The position numbers and the translations under genes are program-made. Below, piece by piece: positions 8,678 to 16,471 of a DNA stretch of 64,000 nucleotides; positions within the stretch are counted from its first letter, which is position 1, and each line of letters begins with the position of its first letter. The DNA lies in the NCBI GenBank assembly GCA_020852815.1, contig JADZAN010000009.1, positions 1 through 64,000 on the forward strand, in the 5' to 3' direction. The notes under the pieces are model-generated. The model saw only the letters and a list, made by a program, of their open reading frames with translations, was not told the DNA's origin and did not search any database. This stretch comes from Gemmatimonadaceae bacterium. Its GTDB lineage: Bacteria > Gemmatimonadota > Gemmatimonadetes > Gemmatimonadales > Gemmatimonadaceae.

Positions 8678-9924
8678 TGAGGAAGAAGCGCGCGGCGACG
8701 AAGGGGCGGCCCGCTCGAAAGGTGGCAACGATCAAGCGCACGACGAGTGCCGCGCGCACCACATCGATGGTCGGCTACGACGACGTTCGCGCCGACATCG
8801 TCGCTCTGCTGGAACGGGCGCGCCATGCTGCGGCGCGCAGCGTCAATGCGGTGATGACGGCGACGTATTGGGAGATCGGCCGGCGCATCGTCGAGTTCGA
8901 GCAGGGGGGGCGTAAGCGGGCCAGCTATGGTGAGGCGCTGGTCGAGCAGTTGTCGGGGGATCTGCGGGCGCGCTTCGGATCGGGATTCAGCCCGCAGAAC
9001 CTGTGGCAGATGCGCGCCTTCCATCTGGCCTGGTCCATCGACCGCATTTCGCAGACGGTGTCTGCGAAACTGGGGACGTCGCCAATTCTCCAGACACCGT
9101 CTGGAGAATCTCGAGGCGGGACGATTCTCCAGACAGTGTCTGGCGAATTGCCCGATCTCTCTGTGCTCGCCGGGGCATTCCTGCTCCCCTGGTCGGCATA
9201 CGTGCGCCTCTTGTCGGTGAGGAATCCACAGGCCCGCGCCTTCTACGAGACCGAAGCACTGCGCAGCGGATGGTCGGTGCGGCAGCTCGCTCGGCAGATC
9301 GAAAGCCAGTTCTACGAGCGCACCGCGCGGTCACGCAACAAGGCGGCGATGCTGGCCACGGGTGCGCTCGCCGACGCCGGCGATGCGCTCACCCCCGAGG
9401 AGGCCGTCCGCGATCCGTTCGTCCTGGAGTTCCTCGGGCTCCGGGATGAGTACTCGGAGAGCGAGCTGGAAGACGCGCTCATCCAGCATCTGGCCGACTT
9501 CCTCCTCGAGCTCGGCGACGACTTCGCCTTCGTCGGCCGGCAGCGACGCCTGCGGCTCGACGACCGCTGGTTTCGCGTCGACCTGATCTTCTTCCACCGG
9601 CGGCTCAAGTGCCTGCTGGTGATCGACCTCAAGGTGGGGAGGTTCAGTCATGCCGACGCGGGGCAGATGCACATGTACCTGAACTACGCGCGCGAACACT
9701 GGGTGAAGCCCGGGGAGAACCCGCCGGTGGGGTTGATCCTCTGCGCGGAGAAGGGGGCGGCGGAGGCGCACTACGCGCTGGAAGGGTTGCCTAACAAGGT
9801 GCTGGCGGCGGAGTACCGGGTGGTGTTGCCGGGGGAGGAGCTGCTGGTGGAGGAGATTGAGAGGACGCGGCGGGAGTTGGAGGGGCGACGGGTGAGGCTC
9901 GTGGGAGCGGGGGCTGAACGATGA
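8677..9924 (+). CDS. YhcG-like PD-(D/E)xK nuclease (DUF1016) with repeat insertion
   Basis: A 415-residue protein of the DUF1016/YhcG family. The N-terminal helical DUF1016_N part contains TATYWEIGRRIVEFEQGG. The C-terminal nuclease half contains RSRNKAAML, then RVDLIFFHRRLKCLLVIDLK, where D and D-x-K are the likely catalytic residues (about 300-318), and QMHMYLNYAREHW. Between them lies an insertion of three 13-residue repeats (around 9041-9157) made of palindromic DNA. It is placed between hsdM and hsdS with overlapping start and stop codons on both sides, so it belongs to the restriction operon. Its role there is unknown; the family is common next to type I systems. A GTG at 8674 is an alternative start. 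Confidence 0.9.
   Translation: MRKKRAATKGRPARKVATIKRTTSAARTTSMVGYDDVRADIVALLERARHAAARSVNAVMTATYWEIGRRIVEFEQGGRKRASYGEALVEQLSGDLRARFGSGFSPQNLWQMRAFHLAWSIDRISQTVSAKLGTSPILQTPSGESRGGTILQTVSGELPDLSVLAGAFLLPWSAYVRLLSVRNPQARAFYETEALRSGWSVRQLARQIESQFYERTARSRNKAAMLATGALADAGDALTPEEAVRDPFVLEFLGLRDEYSESELEDALIQHLADFLLELGDDFAFVGRQRRLRLDDRWFRVDLIFFHRRLKCLLVIDLKVGRFSHADAGQMHMYLNYAREHWVKPGENPPVGLILCAEKGAAEAHYALEGLPNKVLAAEYRVVLPGEELLVEEIERTRRELEGRRVRLVGAGAER
9047..9148 (+). repeat. Three in-frame palindromic repeats (39-bp period) inside the nuclease gene
   Basis: Three hairpins share the core CAGAC-NNN-GTCTG: arms 9047-9056/9060-9069 (10 bp perfect, loop GGT), 9085-9095/9099-9109 (11 bp perfect, loop ACC) and 9124-9134/9138-9148 (11 bp, one mismatch, loop AGT). 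Spacing of 38-39 bases keeps the frame, giving ISQTVSAKLGTSP, ILQTPSGESRGGT and ILQTVSGELPDLS. The complementary strand also encodes QTLSGE, QTVSGE and QTPSAK in one open frame. Confidence 0.93.
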
Positions 9925-11066
9925 GGGCATGGCCGAAAGTGCCACTCCGCGACCTGTCCACCATCGCGCAACGTCTCACGACCCCGATGCCTGGACAAGC
10001 CTACCGTCAGCTCGGGGTACGTCTCTGGGGCCTAGGTGCGTACGAGCGCGAGGAAATAGATGGCGGTGCCACCAAGTATCCGAGCTTTAATCGCATCGAG
10101 CCCAATGATCTGGTGGTGAACAAGATTTGGGCACGCAGCGGAGCAGTTGCGGTAGCCGAGGAGAAGCACGCGAGAACATTCGTAAGCACAGAGTTTCCGA
10201 CATTTGCATTGGACCTCACCCGTCTTGATCCACGGTGGATGAGGGCTGTGACAAAGTGGCGCGGCTTCTGGCTCGCGTGTGATCAGATGGCTCGAGGTAC
10301 AAGCGGGAAGAACAGAATCAAGCCGGCGCAATTCCTCGAAATAGTCATCCCACTTCCTCCTCTCGCCGAGCAACAGGCGCACGTCGCCCGCCTCGACGCA
10401 CTGGCCGCGAAGACGCGGGAGGTGGAGGAGCATCTGGCGGCGGTGGAGCGCATCTCCTCGGCAGTCCTTCTTTCCCTTCACCACAGACTCTCCCGAGGCC
10501 GAATGGCTCGACTGGGAGATGTCCTTGAACTTTCAGAACTGAGCCAGCCCGTCACCCCCTTCGACAGCTACCCTCAAGTAGGGGTGCGTGGCTTTGGCGG
10601 AGGACTTTTTCCCAAGGCAGCGATTCGCGGCGGTGAAACGTCCTATAGGACATTCAACCGGCTCTTTACTGGGGCGCTTGTACTCAGCCAAGTGAAGGGT
10701 TGGGAAGGGGCCATCGCACGCTGCCCGGCTGAACTCGATGGATGGTTCGTTTCTCCAGAATACCGGACGTTCCGATGCATCCCCGAACTCGCGAACGACG
10801 AGTACCTAGGTGAACTCGTTCGAACGGAGTGGTTCTGGAGTCTCCTGCAGGATGCCACCCGTGGCGTCGGCGCGCGTCGAGAGCGAACACGGCCCGAGCA
10901 GTTCCTTCAGATCGAACTACCGCTCCCAGAGCTGGAGGATCAGTTGCGGATTGTCCAGATCGTGCGCCGGCAGACAGAGGCCAAGGCCAACCTCGCGACG
11001 ATCCGCCAAGCCAACGCCGCCCTCCTCCCCGCCACCCTCGAACGCCTCTTCGCCGAGCGTGCGTAG
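9921..11066 (+). CDS. hsdS: Type I restriction specificity subunit HsdS
   Basis: A 381-residue specificity subunit with two target-recognition halves. The first ends in IKPAQFLEIVIPLPPLAEQQAHV followed by a helical spacer. The second ends in RPEQFLQIELPLPELEDQLRIV followed by the C-terminal helix with ATLERLFAERA. The FLxIxIPLPxLxxQ signature before each helix is typical of the family. It defines the DNA sequence recognised by the HsdM/HsdR complex. The start overlaps the nuclease gene as ATGA. Base composition drops visibly in the first recognition domain (for example 10060-10260), as expected for exchangeable specificity domains. It is the last intact gene of the operon. Confidence 0.92.
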   Translation: MRAWPKVPLRDLSTIAQRLTTPMPGQAYRQLGVRLWGLGAYEREEIDGGATKYPSFNRIEPNDLVVNKIWARSGAVAVAEEKHARTFVSTEFPTFALDLTRLDPRWMRAVTKWRGFWLACDQMARGTSGKNRIKPAQFLEIVIPLPPLAEQQAHVARLDALAAKTREVEEHLAAVERISSAVLLSLHHRLSRGRMARLGDVLELSELSQPVTPFDSYPQVGVRGFGGGLFPKAAIRGGETSYRTFNRLFTGALVLSQVKGWEGAIARCPAELDGWFVSPEYRTFRCIPELANDEYLGELVRTEWFWSLLQDATRGVGARRERTRPEQFLQIELPLPELEDQLRIVQIVRRQTEAKANLATIRQANAALLPATLERLFAERA

Positions 11067-11147
11067 ATGCAGTTCGTCGCCAACGGCCCCGACATCCCCG
11101 ACGCCCTCCTCCAAGCGCATGAGGAGGGTCGCGTGGTGTTCTTCTGA
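11067..11147 (+). pseudogene. N-terminal stub resembling a SIR2-family defence protein
   Basis: Directly after the hsdS stop, an ATG opens a 26-codon frame: MQFVANGPDIPDALLQAHEE, then GRVVFF and TGA. The stub resembles the start of SIR2-like proteins, whose next residues are Cys-Gly-Ala-Gly (NAD site). Here TGA stands where TGC (Cys) would be, and the following codons (GCA ACT GGC ATT) still resemble the rest. Sequence similarity ends within about 20 bases and the helicase gene follows at once. I read it as a nonsense-mutated, deleted remnant. The resemblance is from memory and the fragment is short. Confidence 0.55.
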
Positions 11148-11176
11148 GCAACTGGCATTACCGCCCTCCCCTCGCC

Positions 11177-14100
11177 TCAGCTCAACAACAACTCCAGCTC
11201 CTCCCGCCCCAGACTCGCCACCACCGAGTTGTCGGCCCGGATGATCGCCTCCGCCAGGTCGCGCTTGGTCTCCTGCAGCGCCAGCACCTTCTCCTCCACC
11301 GTGTCGCGCGCAATGAGGCGCTGCGCAAAGACGCGGCGCGTCTGCCCGATGCGGTGCGCACGGTCGATCGCCTGCGCCTCCACCGCCGGGTTCCACCACG
11401 GGTCGAGGAGATACACGTACTCGGCCGCGGTGAGGTTGAGCCCCACACCGCCGGCCTTGAGCGACACCAGGAAGACCTTGCAGTCGGGATCCTCCTGGAA
11501 CTCGGCGACCGCATGCTGCCGGTCCTTTGTCTCGCCATCGAGGTACGCATAGCGCACCCCTTGCAGGTCCATCTGCGACCGCACGATGGAGAGCAGCGAC
11601 GTGAACTGCGAGAAGACGAGGACCTTGTGATCCTCGGCCGTCGCCTCGGTCACGCGCGTGAGGAGCATGTCGATCTTGCTGCTGGAGTCGGCGCGGCGCG
11701 CCGGATCGACGAGGCCGGGATGGCACGCCGCCTGGCGCAGGCGCAGCAGCGCCTCCAGCACGTGCATCTTGCTGCGCCCCAGCCCCTGCTGTTCGATACG
11801 CCCCAACAGCGAGTTGCGGTAGTGGTCGCGCAACTCGTTGTACAACGCGCGCTCCTTGGGCGAGAGATCGACGACGAGCGTCTGCTCCAGGCGCTCTGGA
11901 AGTTCGGGGGCCACCTGCGCCTTGGTGCGGCGCAGGATGTACGGACGCACCGCGCGCGCCAGGAGCGTGCGCGCCTCTTCCCGCTCCTCGGCGTTGCCCG
12001 GGGAGTCGAGCCGCCTGACGAGCGACCCGAAGACCGACGCCTTTCCCAGCATGCCGGGGTTGAGGAACTCCAGCAGCGACCACAGCTCGGCCAGGCGGTT
12101 CTCGATCGGGGTACCGGTCATCGCCAGCCGGTGTCGCGCACGGATGAGGCGCGCCGCCTTGGCCCCCTCGGTCCCGGCGTTCTTGATGGCCTGCGCCTCG
12201 TCGAGGATGGCGTAGTCGAACTCGATCTCGCGCAGCATCGCCACGTCGCGGCGCAGCGTCCCGTACGTGGTAATGACGACGTCATAGTCCGCCAGGTGCA
12301 CGGCGGAACGCTTGCGATCGGGCCCCCCATGCACCAGGAGGCGCAACCTGGGAGTAAAGCGCGCCGCCTCCTGCTCCCAGTTGAAGACGAGCGAGCGCGG
12401 CACCACCACCAGCGACGGCCCCGACTTCTCTTCGCGTCGTTTGTCGAGCAGCGCCAGCACCTGCACCGTCTTCCCCAGCCCCATGTCGTCGGCCAGGCAG
12501 CCGCCAAAGCCGAAGTCGCGCAGGAAGTAGAGCCACCCCAACCCATCCTTCTGGTACGGGCGCAGCGTCCCCACGAAGCCCGGCGGCGCCTCGGCGGGGT
12601 GCACCCCCTCGAAGCGCATGAGCTGCTGGCGCGCGTGCTCGAAGGCAGCGTCGGTATCGGCCGGTGGCAGGGCGCTCAACAGGACGTCGAGGACGCCGAG
12701 CTGCCTGGCCGAGAAGCGCAGGTTGCCGCCGACCATCGTCCCGGCAGCCGCAAGGAAGCCCGACCGCTCCAGCCACTCACCGTCGAGCATGCCGAGCGAG
12801 TCGTCGCTCAGCTTCACCGTGCGGTCGCCGCGGCGCAGCGCGGCGAGCAGCTCGGGGAGCGTGGCGCTCACGCCGCCGCCAAAGTCGAGCGAGGCGCCGA
12901 GGTCGAACCAGTCGATCCCCGAGGTGACGGAGACCGAGAGGTCGCCCGCCGGGCGCAACAGCCGCCCGTCGAACTCGACCAACCACCCTTCGAGCGAGAG
13001 TTCGAAGGCGACGTCCTCGCCGCGCGACTCGTTGAGGCGGCGCACGTAGCGCGCCTGGGCGTAGTCGTACTCCCAGCGGAAGCCGGCCTGCTCCAGGCGG
13101 CGGGCCAGCGTTTCCTCGGCGCCGCGGTTGCGCCTGACGATGCGGCGTTCGTCGCCCTGGAAGAGCGCGGCGGAGGCGGCGTCTTCGGCCACCACGTCGC
13201 CATCGTAGTCGAAGGAGAGCTGCCCCTCGAACTTGGCGGGGCTCCACGGGGTGCGCGGCACGGGGCGCAACGCCAGGCGCGGCAGCGGCGCCCCTTCGTG
13301 CGTCGACAGCTGCAACTCGGTGGGGAGTTCCAGCGGCGGCAGGTGCGGGAGCGCGTGCAGCTCGGCCACCAGCTCCTCCGCCTCGCGCGCGGCCACTTCG
13401 ACGCGCGTCTCGCTGCGCAGCGCGGGGACCAGGTCAAAGGCGCCGTGATCGATCCAGCGCGCCGCCTTTCCGCGCGCAATGAGGAGCGACTCGCGCATGA
13501 AGAGGATCGGCTCGCCGAGGCGCATGACCTCCTCGCCGCGGGCCAGATGCCCCTCGAGGCGGTAGCCGCGCGTCCAGCCGCCGTTCACGTGCTCGTCGCT
13601 GCCGTCGCCTAACGCATTGGGCTCGCCTGACTCGCCTGACTTGCCCCGTTGGCCGCGCTCGCCCGGCTGGCGCTCGACCGGGACCACCGCCAGTCGCAAC
13701 TCCCACGGGTCGCCGTCGTCCCAACCCAGCACTTCGAGTTCCTCGGCCCTGGGCGTGGAGCGCACGAAAGCGCGCCCCGAGTCGCACATGCGCCGGAGCG
13801 TCGTCTCGAACGCGGCGGCGGCCAGGATGAATCGTCGCGTGCTGCTGCCGGGGGCGTAGTGGCCGAACTCGGGCTGCGCCCCCAGCAGGAGCTGCGCGAC
13901 CTCGCGGTCGACCAGCTCGGGCGCCGAGAGCCATTGGGCGCGCGTGAGGCGGAACTGGCGCGGCGCTCCCCACTCGCCGTTCTTCTGCAGCGACTGCATC
14001 GCCAGCTCGACGAGGAGCCCTTCCTGCCGCTCGAAGGTGAGGGGGATGTCGACGATGTAGGCAATGCGCTTCCCCTCGGGGAAGGCGCCGCTCTCGCGCC

Positions 14101-14632
14101 GTTGCGCATCGGCGGCCGGCGCCATGAGCGGGGCCAGGGCGCGCAACTGTTGCACCCACGGACGCGGATCGGCCGGGCGTGGCGTGCGAACGGCCGCGTG
14201 CTCCGTTTCCTGCTGTCGCGCGGCGAGGTCGCGCTGGCGCGCCTCCTCTGCCTCGCGCGCGGCCTGGCGTTCGGCCTCGCGGCGACGTTCGAGCTCGCGT
14301 TCCTCCGCTTCGCGCGCGGCGCGTGCCGCGGCGTGATACGACTCATCGGGGGTATGCGGGAGCTGGCCGGCGCGGTCGCAGGTGACGAGCGCCGCCCACA
14401 TGTGCTCGCAGTTGCCGTACTCCTCCGCGTACGAGCAGCTGCAATGCAGCTCGAGCCGGTCGCCGGGGATGGCGCGAATCGACAGGTGCAACGGCTCGAC
14501 GCCGGGGACCGTGGCGCGCACCAGCGCCGCATCGACGTGGTCGATCCGGACCTTGTTGCCGCGCACGAGGGCGTCGCCCTTGGCGCGCAGCGGCGGGGAG
14601 AAGGTGACGGCGACTTTTCTGGGGATCGGCAC
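11177..14632 (-). CDS. SNF2-family helicase with N-terminal SWIM zinc finger
   Basis: A 1151-residue protein. An N-terminal SWIM finger (C64, C66, C75, H77 in CSCSYAEEYGNCEH) is followed by an alanine/arginine/glutamate-rich helical stretch, then a long middle region of unknown fold. The SNF2 motor occupies the last 450 residues: DDMGLGKTVQ (near 714), DEAQAIKN (near 811), TGTPIENRL, then the C-lobe with YLDGETKDR, SLKAGGVGLNLT and DRAHRIGQ. Such RapA/HepA-like enzymes move along DNA or remodel protein-DNA complexes; no specific role can be assigned. The start is a GTG at 14632. It lies beside a restriction operon but is convergent with it and has ordinary composition, so it may be housekeeping rather than defence. 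Confidence 0.9.
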   Translation of the reverse strand: MPIPRKVAVTFSPPLRAKGDALVRGNKVRIDHVDAALVRATVPGVEPLHLSIRAIPGDRLELHCSCSYAEEYGNCEHMWAALVTCDRAGQLPHTPDESYHAAARAAREAEERELERRREAERQAAREAEEARQRDLAARQQETEHAAVRTPRPADPRPWVQQLRALAPLMAPAADAQRRESGAFPEGKRIAYIVDIPLTFERQEGLLVELAMQSLQKNGEWGAPRQFRLTRAQWLSAPELVDREVAQLLLGAQPEFGHYAPGSSTRRFILAAAAFETTLRRMCDSGRAFVRSTPRAEELEVLGWDDGDPWELRLAVVPVERQPGERGQRGKSGESGEPNALGDGSDEHVNGGWTRGYRLEGHLARGEEVMRLGEPILFMRESLLIARGKAARWIDHGAFDLVPALRSETRVEVAAREAEELVAELHALPHLPPLELPTELQLSTHEGAPLPRLALRPVPRTPWSPAKFEGQLSFDYDGDVVAEDAASAALFQGDERRIVRRNRGAEETLARRLEQAGFRWEYDYAQARYVRRLNESRGEDVAFELSLEGWLVEFDGRLLRPAGDLSVSVTSGIDWFDLGASLDFGGGVSATLPELLAALRRGDRTVKLSDDSLGMLDGEWLERSGFLAAAGTMVGGNLRFSARQLGVLDVLLSALPPADTDAAFEHARQQLMRFEGVHPAEAPPGFVGTLRPYQKDGLGWLYFLRDFGFGGCLADDMGLGKTVQVLALLDKRREEKSGPSLVVVPRSLVFNWEQEAARFTPRLRLLVHGGPDRKRSAVHLADYDVVITTYGTLRRDVAMLREIEFDYAILDEAQAIKNAGTEGAKAARLIRARHRLAMTGTPIENRLAELWSLLEFLNPGMLGKASVFGSLVRRLDSPGNAEEREEARTLLARAVRPYILRRTKAQVAPELPERLEQTLVVDLSPKERALYNELRDHYRNSLLGRIEQQGLGRSKMHVLEALLRLRQAACHPGLVDPARRADSSSKIDMLLTRVTEATAEDHKVLVFSQFTSLLSIVRSQMDLQGVRYAYLDGETKDRQHAVAEFQEDPDCKVFLVSLKAGGVGLNLTAAEYVYLLDPWWNPAVEAQAIDRAHRIGQTRRVFAQRLIARDTVEEKVLALQETKRDLAEAIIRADNSVVASLGREELELLLS

Positions 14633-14826
14633 GAGGAGGCGCGAAGGGAGCCGGGAAAGCTATCGAGGTTGAGGGCGAAACGGGACGGGCCACCGGGCAC
14701 GTTCTCATTGCTTGGGCGTTGGTCCCCCGCGGGGCACGCCTTGTCCCCGGATACTGGCACTTCCGACAGTGTGACGCCGTAGGTTGATGGCACTGAACGT
14801 CCGACTCGATACCCGATTTCTCGCTC

Positions 14827-16452
14827 ATGACCTCACGACGTGACTTCCTGAAGACCGGCGGCGTCGCAGCCGGCGCGCTCGCCCTGTCGGGGGCGCTGCG
14901 GAGCGCCGACGCCGCCATTCCGCGCGTGCGCCACGTGGCCACGGCGCCGGAGATGGACGCGGTGGTGAAGGAACTTCTCATGGAGGCGCTCAACGCCGCC
15001 AAGCTCGCCGGCGCTGGCTACGCCGACGCTCGCATCGGGCGTTACCTGCAGAACTTCGTGGTGACACGCGAGCAGCAGATCATCAACGTCGTCGACACCG
15101 ATTCGATCGGGATCGGGGTGCGCGCGCTGGTGGACGGCACGTGGGGCTTTGCCGCCTCGCGCGACCTCACCAAGGCGGGGGTCGCAGCGGCGGCGAAGGA
15201 AGCGGTGGCCATCGCCAAGGCCAACCGCGTGGCGCGCGACCGGATGATCACGCTGGCCCCCGCGCCGACGGTCCCCAACGCGAGCTGGAAGAACGCCTAC
15301 GAGATCGATCCCTGGACGATTCCCGTGGAGGAGAAGGCCGACCTCCTCATCAAGGCCAACGCCGCCGGGATGAAGGCGCCTAACGTGAAGTACGTCTTCA
15401 GCGCCTTCTTCTTCCGCAAGCAGGAACGCAACTACGCCAACACCGACGGCTCGGTGATCGCGCAAACCATCGTGCAGAGCGCGATCCAGCAGCAGTTCAC
15501 CGCCGTGAGCCCGGACTTCAGCGACTTCCAGAACCGCGGCAACACCATGCCCCCGGTGGGGCGTGGCTGGGAATGGGTGCTGCAGCAGAACCTGGTGCAG
15601 AACGGGAGCAAATGGGGGGAGGAGGCGAGCCAGAAGCTCAAGGCGAAGCCGGTGGAGGTGGGGCGCTACGACCTGGTGTTGCACCCGTCGCACTTGTGGC
15701 TGACGATCCACGAGTCGATCGCGCACCCCACGGAGCTGGATCGCGCCATGGGCTACGAGGCCAACTACGCCGGGACGTCGTTCGTGTCGCCGCCCAACGA
15801 CATGCTGGGCAAGTTCAAGTACGGCCCCGAGTTCATGAACATCCAGGGCGATCGCTCGCACCCCGGCGCCCTCGCCACCGTGGGGTACGACGACGAAGGC
15901 GTTGCACCTGACGAGTTCCTCATCATCAAGAACGGGAAGGTCAACGACTACCAGACCACGCGCGAGCAGGCGGCGTGGCTCGATTGGTGGTACAAGGCCC
16001 AGGGGAGGGAGGCGCGCTCGCACGGCTGCTCCTACGCCGACAACTGGAGCAGCGTGCAGTTCCAGCGCATGCCCAACGTCTCCCTGCTCCCGGGAGAGAA
16101 GGAGCAATCGTTCGAGGACCTCATCGCCGCCACCGACAAGGGGATCGCGATCGTGGGCGACGGGTCGTTCTCGATCGACCAGCAGCGCTACAACGCGCAG
16201 TTTGGCGGGCAGCTCGCCTACGAGATCAAGGGCGGCAAGATCGTCGGGCTCCTCAAGGACGTCGCCTACCAGATCCGCACGCCGGACTTCTGGAACGCGA
16301 TGGACATGATCGGCGGCAGGAAGTCGTACGAGGTCTGGGGATCGTTCTTCGACGGGAAGGGGCAACCGGGACAGGTGAACGCCGTGAGCCACGGCTCCGT
16401 CCCCGCGCGCTTCCGCAACGTCAACGTGATCAACACCGGTCGCAAGGCCTGA
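14827..16452 (+). CDS. TldD-like metalloprotease with Tat signal
   Basis: A 541-residue TldD/PmbA-family protein. The N-terminus TSRRDFLKTGGVAAGALALSG is a twin-arginine signal, and the mature part begins near residue 30. The metal-binding HExxxH motif is intact (HESIAHPTELD, from about residue 295), so this should be the catalytic subunit. In the family, TldD pairs with PmbA (TldE) to make a metallopeptidase that trims unfolded peptides; the Tat signal suggests this version works outside the cytoplasm. A PmbA-like gene follows 19 bp downstream. It is divergent from the SNF2 gene across 194 bp. Confidence 0.9.
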   Translation: MTSRRDFLKTGGVAAGALALSGALRSADAAIPRVRHVATAPEMDAVVKELLMEALNAAKLAGAGYADARIGRYLQNFVVTREQQIINVVDTDSIGIGVRALVDGTWGFAASRDLTKAGVAAAAKEAVAIAKANRVARDRMITLAPAPTVPNASWKNAYEIDPWTIPVEEKADLLIKANAAGMKAPNVKYVFSAFFFRKQERNYANTDGSVIAQTIVQSAIQQQFTAVSPDFSDFQNRGNTMPPVGRGWEWVLQQNLVQNGSKWGEEASQKLKAKPVEVGRYDLVLHPSHLWLTIHESIAHPTELDRAMGYEANYAGTSFVSPPNDMLGKFKYGPEFMNIQGDRSHPGALATVGYDDEGVAPDEFLIIKNGKVNDYQTTREQAAWLDWWYKAQGREARSHGCSYADNWSSVQFQRMPNVSLLPGEKEQSFEDLIAATDKGIAIVGDGSFSIDQQRYNAQFGGQLAYEIKGGKIVGLLKDVAYQIRTPDFWNAMDMIGGRKSYEVWGSFFDGKGQPGQVNAVSHGSVPARFRNVNVINTGRKA

Positions 16453-16471
16453 CCCCCTACCTGACGACAAC

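Noticed and set aside
9047-9148. The repeated hairpins as a CRISPR array
   Set aside because: Three 39-bp units with no unique spacers, lying in frame inside a nuclease gene; no cas genes in the window.
11177-14632. SNF2/SWIM gene as part of the defence operon
   Set aside because: It is on the opposite strand to the hsd operon, has ordinary composition, and lacks the partner genes of known helicase-based defence systems such as DISARM.
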